Of a stretch of DNA of 64,000 nucleotides, positions 29,334 through 38,689 are shown piece by piece. Numbering within the stretch: position 1 is the first letter of the stretch; each line of letters begins with the position of its first letter. Source of the DNA: CAWBLP01 sp963789495 (GTDB lineage Bacteria > Pseudomonadota > Alphaproteobacteria > Acetobacterales > Acetobacteraceae); the NCBI GenBank assembly GCA_963789495.1, contig CAWBLP010000012.1, forward strand, positions 62,001 to 126,000, in the 5' to 3' direction. The notes under the pieces were generated by a model, which searched no databases, was not told the origin of the DNA, and saw only the letters and a list, made by a program, of their open reading frames with translations. Position numbers and translations under genes: made by a program.

Positions 29334-30287
29334 ATGCAGATCGGCTTCAACCTGCCCATCAGCGGGCCAATGGCGATGCCGGCCACGATGGCCCGGATGG
29401 CGCGGGAAGGCGAGGCAATGGGCTTCGACTACCTGACGCTGACCGACCACCTGGTGGTGCCGGACATGCGCACTCCCGGCTATCCCTACTCGGAATCCGG
29501 CGAGTTCTACTCACCCGACCCTGGGCATCGGCATGAGCAGCTCACCGCGGCGGCCTGGATCGCGGCCCAGACCCAGCGCATTCGTCTGGTGCTGGCGGTC
29601 ATGGTGGTGCCACATCGGCCAGCGGTGCTGGCGGCCAAGATGCTCACCACGGTCGATGTGCTGTCCGGTGGTCGGCTGGTGGTGGGAATCGGCGCCGGTT
29701 GGCTGAAGCCGGAATTCGACGCGGCGGTGACAACGCCGTTCGCCGAACGGGGCGCCGTGACCGACGCCTATCTGGATGCGTTCCGCACCTTGTGGACCGA
29801 GCCGCAGCCGCGCATCGACGGCAAATATGTGAAGATCGACGGGCTGCTGTTCGATCCGAAGCCGGTGCAGAAGCCCTATCCGCCGATCTGGGTGGGCGGC
29901 GAGAGCGGTCCGTCGATGCGGCGTGCGGCACGGATCGGCGACGCCTGGTATCCGATCGGCAGCAACAACAAGCACCTGCTGGATACGCTGCCGCGGCTGG
30001 AGGCCGGCATCGCACGGTTGCGGCGGATGGTGGCGGAAGCCGGGCGTGACCCTGCCGCTGTGGGGGTGGTGTTCCGGGTCAAACGGTTTGGCCATGCCGC
30101 ACCGCTGGCGTCGGACGGCAATCGGCGCCTGTTCTCCGGCAGCATCGATGATGTGGTGGCAGACGTGCACGCACTGCGTGCGCTCGGCGTGACCGGGCTG
30201 GATTTCGACTTCGAGGTCACGGATGCCGACAAGGCCCTGGCCGCAATGCAGGATTTCCACGAGACGGTGCTGCCGCGGCTTCGCTGA
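29334..30287 (+). CDS. LLM-class flavin (probably F420-dependent) oxidoreductase
   Basis: Protein of 317 residues of the luciferase-like monooxygenase fold. Blocks: IGFNLPISGPM at the N-terminus, EAMGFDYLTLTDHLVVP, QTQRIRLVLAVMVVPHRPAVLAAKMLTTVDVLSGGRLVVGIGAGW (flavin/cofactor barrel strands) and KPYPPIWVGGESGPSMRRAARIGDAWYP. The pattern fits the 'probable F420-dependent' subfamily (TIGR03619-like), although many alphaproteobacterial members use FMN. Substrate unknown. Strong GGAGGA site six bases before the ATG. Monocistronic. Confidence 0.88.
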   Translation: MQIGFNLPISGPMAMPATMARMAREGEAMGFDYLTLTDHLVVPDMRTPGYPYSESGEFYSPDPGHRHEQLTAAAWIAAQTQRIRLVLAVMVVPHRPAVLAAKMLTTVDVLSGGRLVVGIGAGWLKPEFDAAVTTPFAERGAVTDAYLDAFRTLWTEPQPRIDGKYVKIDGLLFDPKPVQKPYPPIWVGGESGPSMRRAARIGDAWYPIGSNNKHLLDTLPRLEAGIARLRRMVAEAGRDPAAVGVVFRVKRFGHAAPLASDGNRRLFSGSIDDVVADVHALRALGVTGLDFDFEVTDADKALAAMQDFHETVLPRLR

Positions 30288-30317
30288 CCGCGGCCGCCGC
30301 CAACCCGGAGCAGAAGC

Positions 30318-30626
30318 TCAGCCGGCTTCGCTCCGGCGTTCGGCGATTGCCGTTTCGGCCCATTGTTCCAGCCGGACCGCCTCCGAATTCAGCGAGGCTA
30401 CATTCGACTGCAGTCGGTCGAGGCTGCCGCGATAGTCCCGCAAGCCATCGCCCAGGCCGCGCATGGTGTCCTGCAACGTGCCAAGCGCCTCCCGCCAGTT
30501 CGCCACTGCCTCGCGCTGGCCGGCCAGCGCCGCTTCCAGGGAGGTCAGTGCACGGGCAAGCCGCGCATTGGGATCTGCTGCGTCAGCGACAAGCTGGCGA
30601 ACTGGGAAAAGAATGACGTCTGCCAT
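30318..30626 (-). CDS. Uncharacterised coiled-coil protein
   Basis: Protein of 102 residues, soluble, mostly helical. Residues ~20-95 have heptad-like spacing of Leu/Ala (ALTSLEAALAGQREAVANWREALGTL and LDRLQSNVASLNSEAVRLEQW), suggesting a coiled coil. No signal peptide or family recognised. It converges with the LLM gene and lies 63 bp downstream of the DUF3429 gene on the same strand. Confidence 0.6.
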   Translation of the reverse strand: MADVILFPVRQLVADAADPNARLARALTSLEAALAGQREAVANWREALGTLQDTMRGLGDGLRDYRGSLDRLQSNVASLNSEAVRLEQWAETAIAERRSEAG

Positions 30627-30689
30627 CGCGACAACTCCACTGTTCCGGCAATGGTTAACAAATCATGAATTTGTCTCAAATACCAGAAA

Positions 30690-31202
30690 TTATGAGAATA
30701 CGATCGTCTGTCCCAATAAACGGAGAGTCATGACGGTCGTCATCATTGCGACAGCCACCAGGGTGAACAGCCAGCGTAGCCACAAATAGCGCGCCGGCAG
30801 CCCGCTGAGATAGCCGCCCCGGTGCTCCGCCGCGACGGTCGCGACATAACCTGCGATCAGCAGCAGCAGGACCAGCCAGGCCGCCGTCAGCAGCGACAGC
30901 GCCAGTGCCAGCCAGCCGATCAGCATCGGCACCACGGCCAGGGCGATGCGGACTGGCTGCGAGACCGGGAACGGTTCCGGCTCGCGCAGGATCAGCCCCC
31001 AATGGACGCCCCCGACAAAGGCCAGCACGACCGAGGCATAGTCGATCAGCATTGCGAGCATGTGGCCGGCCCGCACCGGGTCCGATCCCAATGCCCCCAG
31101 CCCGAACACGACGAACGGGGCGAGGCCCAGCAGGCTGAGCAGAATTCCAACGAGTGGCATGGCGAACCCTGGACTGCGTCGAGCCGCATCCAAGCCGATC
31201 AT
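30690..31202 (-). CDS. DUF3429 membrane protein
   Basis: Protein of 170 residues with about five transmembrane helices. GLAPFVVFGLGAL, LIDYASVVLAFVGGVHWGL and YVATVAAEHRGGYLSGLPARYLWLRWLFTLVAV match the DUF3429 (TMEM69-like) pattern, including the hallmark 'FxGGxHWG'. Function unknown. The start is placed at 31202 (MIGLDAARR), just after the upstream gene's stop; an ATG at 31220 would overlap that gene by 14 bp. Likely co-transcribed with the glycosyltransferase-like gene. Confidence 0.8.
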   Translation of the reverse strand: MIGLDAARRSPGFAMPLVGILLSLLGLAPFVVFGLGALGSDPVRAGHMLAMLIDYASVVLAFVGGVHWGLILREPEPFPVSQPVRIALAVVPMLIGWLALALSLLTAAWLVLLLLIAGYVATVAAEHRGGYLSGLPARYLWLRWLFTLVAVAMMTTVMTLRLLGQTIVFS

Positions 31203-31206
31203 CGGC

Positions 31207-33027
31207 TCAATCGCCAGCATCTCCGCGGATCGCCAGGGACGATCGTCGCACCGAGCGGTCCGGCAGGCGGGCACGAGCCGCCACAGCGGCGGCCAGCACG
31301 GCGGCGAGCGCGGGCAGTGAAAGCAACAGCAGCGCTGCGCACCATGCCATCGCCCCGTAGGTCACAGGACGCAGGACCATGAGCGCTGCGATCGCCGCCC
31401 AGCTCACCGACAGCAGGACGAATTCCTCGCCGGCCTGGCTTGGGCCGGTGGCTGGCGGGACCGCGAGCATGGGTCGGTCCGATGTGCCGCGGGTCAACAG
31501 ACCGCTGCACACCGCCTGCCCGGTTGCCGGGGCCAATGCGAGCGCGACCCATGCGGCGGCACCAGCCTCCACCCAGCCCTGCAATCGGTGAGGCAGCGCA
31601 GCGCGGATGACCGGGACCAGTCGCGCCGCGAACAGAACAACCACTAGCGGCAACATCCAAGGCGTGGGAAAGCCGATCCGATCGGGCGCAACGATCGCGC
31701 CAAGCGACCAGACCAGTCCGCATAACAGCAGCAACAGACTGAGTGCGTCGGCGATCAAAGGCAGCCCACCGACAAGCCCCGACCAGCGCTGGGTCGGCCG
31801 CGACCGGTCGCCGCGGTGCCGGATCATCCGGGCATCCCGCGGTTCGGATGCGGTTGCCAGCTGCATCGATGCAGCGCCCGCTATCGATGCGGCGCCCGTT
31901 CGGCTCGCCGGACATGCATGCATCCCACCATCGGAACCGGTAACCGACGATGGCGGGACTGACTCCGACAGCGCATCGGGATGTTCGGCGGCGAGGGATG
32001 GCAGTGCGTGCCGCCATGAGCCGGCAATGCCGGCATTCGGCAAAGACCACGCTGGCGCGGATTCTTCAGCGGCGGCCGGCACGCCGGAGCGATACGGGTC
32101 CGACGGTGTTCCCGCGACGCGGGCGTCAGGCAACTGGCCGCGATCTTCCCCCACATTCGCAGAACCACCGCAGGTCGCGGCGGCGCCTTGCGGTGCCCGC
32201 GACCCGAACAGGCGCGGCGCGAGCAGCGCCGGTAAATGACTGCACCAGGCCTGCATGCCGCCGTGGACCCGACGAATATGCCGCGCGCGAAAATCCCGGA
32301 ATTGCTCCGCCGCCATCCCGCCTGCGCAGTATGAACCGGTCACCACCGTCCGCCAGCCGTCGCACGCCAGCCGCAGCCCCAGTTCGGTGCGCTCACTGGC
32401 CGCCCACAACGCCCAGCCGCCCACGCTCTGCAATGCGGACCGGCGGACCACCGTGATCGCGTCCTGCCCGGCAACCAGATCGGACGCCGACGCTTGCGAC
32501 GCGGCGCGACTCCGGTCATCCGAACCGGCTCCGGCGATCCAGCCGCCAAGCGCGCGATGGCCAGCGTCCCGCGGCGACCGCACCATCCCCGTGGCCGGGT
32601 CGGCGAAACCGGACATCGCGTCGCGCAGCCAGGCCGGTCGCACGATATCTCCGCTCGCCACCACGCCGATCATGGCTGCATCCGGCGCGGTCTCGGCGGC
32701 AGCAAAATTCAGCGCACCGGCGCGGCCGCCCGGCCAACTGCCCAGATGGAAGAACCGGAACCGCGCCCCCAGCCGCGCACAATGCACGGCAATCGGCTCC
32801 CATGAGGAGGGATCGGCGCTGTTGCTGTCGACCACCAGCACCTCGAAATCCGGATAATTCAGCTGGGCGAGTGCCGTCAGGGTTTGCAGCACCTGCGATA
32901 CCGCCGCGTCGCGGATCGGCACATGGATCGACACCTTCGCAGCCAGCAGGTGATCCGCCGCTATGTGACCAGGATAGGAGATGAAGGACATGAGCGGGAT
33001 CCGAGCGCTGCCAACCCGGCGGACCAT
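31207..33027 (-). CDS. GT2-like membrane glycosyltransferase with degenerate motifs
   Basis: Protein of about 606 residues. The N-terminus is a GT2 (GT-A) fold: VSIHVPIRDAAVSQVLQTL, FEVLVVDSNSAD and PGGRAGALNFAAAETA, with VVASGDIV as a DxD-like strand. Later ERTELGLRLACDGW stands where 'TEDxELGxR' is usual, and RARHIRRVHGGMQ where 'QRxRWxxG' is usual. Residues ~280-400 are a low-complexity insert; five or six hydrophobic helices follow. The changes at the acceptor and processive motifs suggest altered or lost activity. The start is uncertain: an ATG at 32991 (MSFISYPGHI) is also possible. Confidence 0.7.
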   Translation of the reverse strand: MVRRVGSARIPLMSFISYPGHIAADHLLAAKVSIHVPIRDAAVSQVLQTLTALAQLNYPDFEVLVVDSNSADPSSWEPIAVHCARLGARFRFFHLGSWPGGRAGALNFAAAETAPDAAMIGVVASGDIVRPAWLRDAMSGFADPATGMVRSPRDAGHRALGGWIAGAGSDDRSRAASQASASDLVAGQDAITVVRRSALQSVGGWALWAASERTELGLRLACDGWRTVVTGSYCAGGMAAEQFRDFRARHIRRVHGGMQAWCSHLPALLAPRLFGSRAPQGAAATCGGSANVGEDRGQLPDARVAGTPSDPYRSGVPAAAEESAPAWSLPNAGIAGSWRHALPSLAAEHPDALSESVPPSSVTGSDGGMHACPASRTGAASIAGAASMQLATASEPRDARMIRHRGDRSRPTQRWSGLVGGLPLIADALSLLLLLCGLVWSLGAIVAPDRIGFPTPWMLPLVVVLFAARLVPVIRAALPHRLQGWVEAGAAAWVALALAPATGQAVCSGLLTRGTSDRPMLAVPPATGPSQAGEEFVLLSVSWAAIAALMVLRPVTYGAMAWCAALLLLSLPALAAVLAAAVAARARLPDRSVRRSSLAIRGDAGD

Positions 33028-33231
33028 TGCCAAGCAGGATGTTGCTCTTTTCGCGAATCAGTGAGGCATTACCCCGGCTTGATTGTGGCCGCGCCGGGGC
33101 GACGACACCTGTTCGTCGCTGCGTCGTCCGGCCCCAGGCGGCGATACCGACACGCCTGTGCTACCGTTCCAGCCGGATTCGGCGGTTCCGTTGCTCACGG
33201 ATGACCCCGCACCACGGCTGGAAAAGGCGAG

Positions 33232-34530
33232 ATGGGCATCGGGCTCGAGATTCTGATCATATTGCTGCTGATCCTGCTCAACGGCGTGTTCGCCCTGAGC
33301 GAATTGGCCCTCGTTTCGGCGCGCCGCGCCCGCCTGGCGGTGATGGAGCGAAAGGGCGTGAAAGGGGCAACCACCGCTCGTACGCTGGCTGAGGATCCGC
33401 AGCGCTTCCTGCCCACCGTGCAGATCGGCATCACCCTGGTGAGCGTGTTCACCGGCGTGTTCGGCGGTGCTCGCTTCGCCTCCCATCTGCAGGCCTGGCT
33501 GGAGCGCATTCCGAGCGTCGCGCCGATCGCCGAAACCCTGTCGCTCGCCCTGGTCGTGGTGGTGACCACCTACCTGACCCTGGTGTTGGGCGAACTGGTG
33601 CCGAAGCAGCTCGCCCTGCGACGCCCGGAGCAGATGGCCGCCCTGGTGGCCGCGCCGATGGCAATGATGGCGCGGGTCACCAGCCCGGCCGTCTGGGTGC
33701 TGGGCATCTCCTCCGCGCTGGTGCTGCGCCTGTTCGGCCTGCACCGTTCAGCACGACAGACGGTGACGGAGGAGGAGTTGCGGGCCCTGCTCGCCGAAGG
33801 CGCCCAGGCGGGCATTCTGGAATCCGAGGAACGCGACATGATCGAGCGCGTGCTGCGGCTGGCCGACAAGCCGGTGCGCGCGATCATGACGCCGCGCACC
33901 GAACTGGCCTGGATCGATCGCACCGACTCGCCCGAAGAGATCGCGACCACACTCAAGTCGGCGCCGCATTCCCGCTTCGTGGTGTGCGACGGCTCGGTGG
34001 ACAACGTGGTCGGGGTGCTGCAGGCGAAGGACGTGCTGGACCGCATCCTGGACGGTGGCGAATTATCGGTGGCGGAGGCGCTGCGCACCCCGATGGTGGT
34101 GCCCGACACCGTCACCGCGCTGGATGCGCTGGAGCGGCTGAAATCCGACCCGTTGGGCCTGGCGCTGGTAATGGACGAGTACGGCAGCTTCGAGGGCGTC
34201 GTGACCGCGGCCGACGTGCTGGAAGCGATCGTCGGAGAACCGACCGACGCAACCAACGCGGTGGGGGACGGCACCGGCGACGGTGAAGGTGCCCATATAC
34301 TCGATGGGGCGATGCCGGTGGACGAAGCCAAGGCGCGGCTGAACCTGCCGGACCTGCCGGCCGAAGGCAGCTACCACACTCTGGCCGGCCTGATCCTGGC
34401 CCTGCTGCGCCGGGTGCCGCGGGCCGGCGACCGGATTGTGTTCGCGGGCTGGCGGTTCGAGGTGCTGGAAATGGATGGCAGACGCGTCGACAAGGTACAG
34501 GTGGCGCGGGAGCCGGCTGCCGAAGCGTGA
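33232..34530 (+). CDS. CNNM/CorC-type (hemolysin-family) membrane protein
   Basis: Protein of 432 residues: a DUF21/CNNM transmembrane domain (residues ~1-190, starting LEILIILLLILLNGVFALSELALVSARRARL and including LGELVPKQLALRRPE), a pair of CBS domains (residues ~205-330; MTPRTELAWIDR and MDEYGSFEGVVTAADVLEAIVGE) and a C-terminal CorC_HlyC domain ending VLEMDGRRVDKVQV. The family is implicated in magnesium or other cation export and in osmotic stress; 'hemolysin' is a historical label. Complete and of normal length. Confidence 0.92.
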   Translation: MGIGLEILIILLLILLNGVFALSELALVSARRARLAVMERKGVKGATTARTLAEDPQRFLPTVQIGITLVSVFTGVFGGARFASHLQAWLERIPSVAPIAETLSLALVVVVTTYLTLVLGELVPKQLALRRPEQMAALVAAPMAMMARVTSPAVWVLGISSALVLRLFGLHRSARQTVTEEELRALLAEGAQAGILESEERDMIERVLRLADKPVRAIMTPRTELAWIDRTDSPEEIATTLKSAPHSRFVVCDGSVDNVVGVLQAKDVLDRILDGGELSVAEALRTPMVVPDTVTALDALERLKSDPLGLALVMDEYGSFEGVVTAADVLEAIVGEPTDATNAVGDGTGDGEGAHILDGAMPVDEAKARLNLPDLPAEGSYHTLAGLILALLRRVPRAGDRIVFAGWRFEVLEMDGRRVDKVQVAREPAAEA

Positions 34531-34549
34531 GATGCCGGACCGGCCTGGA

Positions 34550-35734
34550 TCAGCCGGATACGATGGTCTCGACCTCGGCGTCGCCGTAACCGATCTCCCG
34601 CAGGATTTCCTCGCTGTGCTGGCCGAGGCTGGGCCATAGCCGACGCACGGTAGGCGGGCTCGCCGAGAAGGTGGCCGGGATCGACGGCACCACCACCTTG
34701 CCTTCGGTCGGATGCTCCGCCGGCTGCAGGAACCCCGTCTCCTGCAGATACGGCTCCTCCAGCAGGTCCTGCAGCGTATTGGCCTTGCCGCAGGGAATGT
34801 CCGCCGCGGTGAGCAGGCCTTGCCATTCTTCCGTGGTGCGGGCGCGCAGGCCTTCGCTCAGCACCGCCAGCACCGCGTCCACGTTGGCGGCCCGTCCGGC
34901 AATACTGTTGAACCGCGGATCCTCGATCAGCTCGGGTCGACCGATCACCGTAAGCAGCCTGGCATATTGCGCATCGCTGGAGGCGATCACACTGATGAAC
35001 CCATCCTTGGTCGGATAGGGCCGGCGATGCGGCGTCAGCATGCGGGGATAGCCCATGCCGCGTGCCGGCTCATCGAAGGTGGCCCACCACAGATGCTCCA
35101 CCAGCAGGAAGCCCAGCGTGGTTTCCAGCATCGGCACATGCACTTCCTGGCCCTGACCGGTGCGCTCGCGGTGCACCAGGGCCATCGCGATCATCGAGGC
35201 CAGCATCTGCCCGGTCAGCTTGTCCACCAGCACGGTCGGGACATAGCGCGGCGCTCCGTCGGGACCGGCGTTGAGCGTGGCGAGGCCGCTGACGCCCTGG
35301 ATCAGGTCGTCGAAGGCCGGCGCCTCCTGCCGGCTGCTGCCCTGGCGAAACCCGGAGGCGCTGGCGTAGACGATACGGGGATTGCGCGCCGCCACGCTGG
35401 CGTAGTCCAGGCCGAGGCGCTGGGCCGCCCCGGCCCGCATGTTGTGCACGAACACATCGGCGGTCTCGATCAGGCGGAGCAGGGCCTGGTGGTGGGCGGC
35501 CTGCTTCAGGTCGAGCACGATGCTGCGTTTGTTGCGATTGAGATTGGCGAAGTAGCTGCCCATGCCCTTGCCGCGCGACGGACCGATCCAGCGCGTGTCA
35601 TCGCCGCGCGGCGGCTCCACCTTGATCACGTCGGCCCCCATGTCGCCCAGCATCTGGGTGGCGTAGGGGCCGAGCACGATGGTGGTGACATCGATCACCC
35701 GGAGGCCGGCCAGCGGGCCGGTCGGCTGTTCCAT
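34550..35734 (-). CDS. CaiB/BaiF-type (family III) CoA-transferase
   Basis: Protein of 394 residues. Family blocks: LAGLRVIDVTTIVLGPYATQMLGDMGADVIKVEPP (with the usual N-terminal pattern), NLNRNKRSIVLDLK, ADVFVHNMRAGAAQRLGLDY and IPCGKANTL near the C-terminus. The catalytic aspartate expected after the Arg-rich loop is consistent with AFDDLIQGVSGL. It transfers CoA between carboxylic acids; substrate unknown. The start at 35734 (MEQPTGPLAG) fits the family; a longer frame adds an unrelated basic leader. The acyl-CoA dehydrogenase at 37197 nearby makes acyl-CoA degradation a reasonable context. Confidence 0.9.
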   Translation of the reverse strand: MEQPTGPLAGLRVIDVTTIVLGPYATQMLGDMGADVIKVEPPRGDDTRWIGPSRGKGMGSYFANLNRNKRSIVLDLKQAAHHQALLRLIETADVFVHNMRAGAAQRLGLDYASVAARNPRIVYASASGFRQGSSRQEAPAFDDLIQGVSGLATLNAGPDGAPRYVPTVLVDKLTGQMLASMIAMALVHRERTGQGQEVHVPMLETTLGFLLVEHLWWATFDEPARGMGYPRMLTPHRRPYPTKDGFISVIASSDAQYARLLTVIGRPELIEDPRFNSIAGRAANVDAVLAVLSEGLRARTTEEWQGLLTAADIPCGKANTLQDLLEEPYLQETGFLQPAEHPTEGKVVVPSIPATFSASPPTVRRLWPSLGQHSEEILREIGYGDAEVETIVSG

Positions 35735-35948
35735 TCTCGTCCCCGTCAATTGTCTTCCCCGCCAGTTGTGTTGCCCGTCGGGGTGGTGGCGGTGAAGCTT
35801 CGACTGGGGTGCCCGGGTTGGCAATGCCGCGATCGGCGGGATCGCACTCCTCCGCGTTGCGCCGGCGACCGGCGTGGTCCCGGCCATGGCCACGTCCGAC
35901 CGGCCAACGGACAACGGCCGGTCGGTCCGCGGCAGGTCGGTTGGTGGC

Positions 35949-36941
35949 TCAGAGATACACGCCCTGCATGCCGCCCGCCGGATAGCGGGTGCCCGCAGCG
36001 GCGCCCCGCGGCACGACGGACGAGATCCGCTCGACATCCGCCGGCGAGAGCTGCACCTGCAGCGCGCCAAGGTTCTCCATCAGCCGGTCCCTGCGCCGCG
36101 TCCCGGCGATCGCCACCACGTCGTCGCCCTGCGCCAGCACCCAGGCCAGCGCGAGCTGCGACGGCGTGCAGCCCTTCTCCTCGGCGATGGCTTCCATCCG
36201 CCCAACCAGTTCGCGATTGCGGGCGAAGTTCTCCGCCTGGAAACGCGGATGCGCGGCGCGGCGGCCATCCACATCCGCCAGTGTCTGGATCGCGCCAGTG
36301 AGGAAGCCGCGGCCGAGCGGCGCATAGGCGACGAAGCTGATGCCGAGCGGACGGGTGGTCTCGCGGGTTTCCTCGGCCTCGGCGCGATACAGCAGCGAGT
36401 ATTCGGTCTGCACGGCGGCGATCGGATGCACCGCATGGGCGCGGCGGATGGTGTCCGGCTTGGCCTCCGACAGGCCCAGGTGGCGGACCTTGCCCTGCTG
36501 CACCAGCCTGGCCATGGCACCAACCGTCTCCTCGATCGGCACGCTGGGATCGACGCGGTGCTGGTAATACAGGTCGATCACCTCCTCACCCAGCCGCTTG
36601 AGACTCGCCTCGCACGCCTGTTGCACGTAGTCCGGGCGGCCATTGACCCCGTTCGGACCGCCGGGGTTCTGGGTCTGGCCGAATTTGGTGGCCAGCATGA
36701 CGCGATCGCGGCGGCCCTTGATGGCGCGTCCGATCAGTTCTTCGTTATGGCCCCAGCCATACATGTCCGACGAATCGAGGTGGTCGATGCCCTGGTCGAT
36801 GGCGTGACGGATCAGCTCCTCCGACTGGGCGTCATCAGCCGGGCCGTAGACGCCGGACAGCGACATGCCGCCGAGCCCGAGGATCGAGGCGGACAGGCCG
36901 CCGGACCCGAGTTTGCGGTGCGGTAGCTTGGTATCGGCCAT
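35949..36941 (-). CDS. Aldo/keto reductase
   Basis: NADPH-dependent reductase, 330 residues, TIM barrel. The tetrad can be seen: Asp in HLDSSDMYGWGHNEELIG, Tyr in DMYG, Lys in VMLATKFGQTQ and His in IDLYYQHRVDP. The C-terminal cofactor region includes VAIAGTRRRDRLMENLGAL. It resembles the AKR12/13-like (YajO/Tas-like) group acting on aldehydes; substrate unknown. The start at 36941 (MADTKLPHRKLG) suits the family. It is divergent from the acyl-CoA dehydrogenase, 255 bp away. Confidence 0.92.
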   Translation of the reverse strand: MADTKLPHRKLGSGGLSASILGLGGMSLSGVYGPADDAQSEELIRHAIDQGIDHLDSSDMYGWGHNEELIGRAIKGRRDRVMLATKFGQTQNPGGPNGVNGRPDYVQQACEASLKRLGEEVIDLYYQHRVDPSVPIEETVGAMARLVQQGKVRHLGLSEAKPDTIRRAHAVHPIAAVQTEYSLLYRAEAEETRETTRPLGISFVAYAPLGRGFLTGAIQTLADVDGRRAAHPRFQAENFARNRELVGRMEAIAEEKGCTPSQLALAWVLAQGDDVVAIAGTRRRDRLMENLGALQVQLSPADVERISSVVPRGAAAGTRYPAGGMQGVYL

Positions 36942-37196
36942 GTCTGTGTTCTCCCCGATTGTCGGCGGCACCGTAGGGGCGGCGATGGGGGCTTGTCACC
37001 TTGGTCCGATCATCCCGTGCGGACCGGCGACGATGCCGGCGCTTTCGGTCCGGCCAGCGTTGCACGAGCACGACAGCGTATTCGGTGCAGAGTCTCATCG
37101 GTCGATGGTCGGCACTTGACCTCTCCGCCAACACAGCGACCATCTAACGCCAACCGCCGGCAGGGTCTGCCGCGCAATCGAAAGAGGGGCCGTTCC

Positions 37197-38363
37197 ATGG
37201 ACGCCATCGCCGAGCCGGACGATCTGAACGCGCTCTCCGACGACGCATTCCGCCTGCATATCCGCCGCTGGATCGAGGCGAATTATCCGCCGGAGCTGCG
37301 CAATCCCCCCAAGCGCCTGCACTTCAAGGACACCAAGCCCTGGTATCACACCCTGTCGGAACAGGGCTGGCTCGCGCCGAATTGGCCTAAGGAATTCGGC
37401 GGCATGGGCATTTCCGCCAGCAAGCAGCTGATATTCCTGGAGGAGAAGGAACGCCACGGCTGCGCGCGGCTGAACGACATGGGCATGACCATGATCGGCC
37501 CGTTGCTGATCAAATTCGGCACGCCGGAACAGCAGAGCCACTTCCTGCCGAAGATCATCGCCGGCGAGCACATCTGGTGCCAGGGCTACAGCGAGCCGAA
37601 CGCCGGCTCCGACCTCGCCAGCCTGCGCACCGAAGCCGTGCTGGACGGTGATCATTGGGTGGTGAACGGCCAGAAGATCTGGACCTCGCTCGCCATGGAT
37701 GCGAACTGGATCTTCCTGCTCGTCCGCACCGACAAGCAGGCCAAGAAGCAGGATGGCATCAGCTTCCTGCTGGTGCCGATGGATACGCCTGGCATCACCG
37801 TGCGGCCGATCACCAACATCGATATGGCCGACGAGTTCTGCGAGACGTTCTTCGACAATGTGCGTGTGCCGAAAGGCAACCTGGTCGGCCGCATCAACCA
37901 GGGCTGGACCATGGCCAAGGCGCTGCTTGGCTTCGAACGCATCGGCTCCGGGTCACCGCGCCAGTCATCCTATGCGTTGAAGCGGCTGAAGTTGCTGGCC
38001 GAACGGATGGGCGTCTGGGAGGACATCCTGTTCCAGGAGCGCTATACACGGCTGCGCCTGGACCTGGAGGACCACAAGGACCTCTACGAGACCTTCGTCG
38101 ACAAGGTCCGCCGCGGCGAAACGCTCGGCCCTGACGTGTCGATGCTGAAGATCCACCAGACCGAGCTGTTCCAGCGCATTACCGAGACGATGCTGGAGAT
38201 CGCCGGCGAGCATGGCGGCCAGTTCGGCCCGATGGACGGCAATCGGGAACTGAACCCCGCCGGCCTGTTCCTGCAATCGCGCCCGGCCACGATCTATGCC
38301 GGGTCCAACGAGATTCAGCGCAACATCCTGGCGAAGAACGTGCTGGAGCTGCCGGCCCGGTAA
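37197..38363 (+). CDS. Acyl-CoA dehydrogenase
   Basis: FAD enzyme introducing a double bond into an acyl-CoA. Protein of 388 residues. Blocks: WLAPNWPKEFGGMG, GPLLIKFGTPEQQSHFLPKI, WCQGYSEPNAGSDLASLRTEA (FAD/substrate loop), WVVNGQKIWTS, FDNVRVPKGNLVGRINQGW and the C-terminal ATIYAGSNEIQRNILAKNVL. A long insertion is absent, so it is a short/medium-type or the multi-paralogue 'FadE-like' class; chain length not determined. The ATG at 37197 follows AAAGAGGGG. Stands alone on its strand. Confidence 0.93.
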   Translation: MDAIAEPDDLNALSDDAFRLHIRRWIEANYPPELRNPPKRLHFKDTKPWYHTLSEQGWLAPNWPKEFGGMGISASKQLIFLEEKERHGCARLNDMGMTMIGPLLIKFGTPEQQSHFLPKIIAGEHIWCQGYSEPNAGSDLASLRTEAVLDGDHWVVNGQKIWTSLAMDANWIFLLVRTDKQAKKQDGISFLLVPMDTPGITVRPITNIDMADEFCETFFDNVRVPKGNLVGRINQGWTMAKALLGFERIGSGSPRQSSYALKRLKLLAERMGVWEDILFQERYTRLRLDLEDHKDLYETFVDKVRRGETLGPDVSMLKIHQTELFQRITETMLEIAGEHGGQFGPMDGNRELNPAGLFLQSRPATIYAGSNEIQRNILAKNVLELPAR

Positions 38364-38689
38364 CGTTTTGCCCTGCCGTCTCGCTACCCGACCTGGCCGG
38401 ACATTGTCCGGCAACGCCGCCTACTGCCGACCGTGAGGGACAGCCCGGTTCGGCACACGAGCTTCGCGCCCACGGCGGGCGCGGGCGCGCGCGGTAAATC
38501 ACCAGGGACATCGACAATGTTCATCATCTGTTCAAACTCCGGTCGTAGATTGCACGAGCCGACAACAAATGGACGGCGCCTCTCCAGGGATCGATGCACA
38601 ACACCATCGAATCAGCGAAAATCGCGAACGACCGGACCTGCTGCGAAAAGAACACAATCCCGCTTTTCGCGTGACCCCGCGAGACTGTC
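38364..38689. other. Intergenic region upstream of the calpain/RTX-like gene
   Basis: 326 bp. The only structured element is the inverted repeat at 38643-38670. No coding frame is convincing; promoter elements could not be assigned. Confidence 0.45.
38643..38670 (+). promoter_or_regulatory. Inverted repeat just upstream of the calpain/RTX-like start
   Basis: GCGAAAAG (38643-38650) and CTTTTCGC (38663-38670), perfectly complementary with a 12-base spacer, ending 19 bp before the ATG at 38690. It could be a protein-binding operator or a leader hairpin that controls translation. The arms contain A/T runs unusual for this DNA. Confidence 0.4.
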
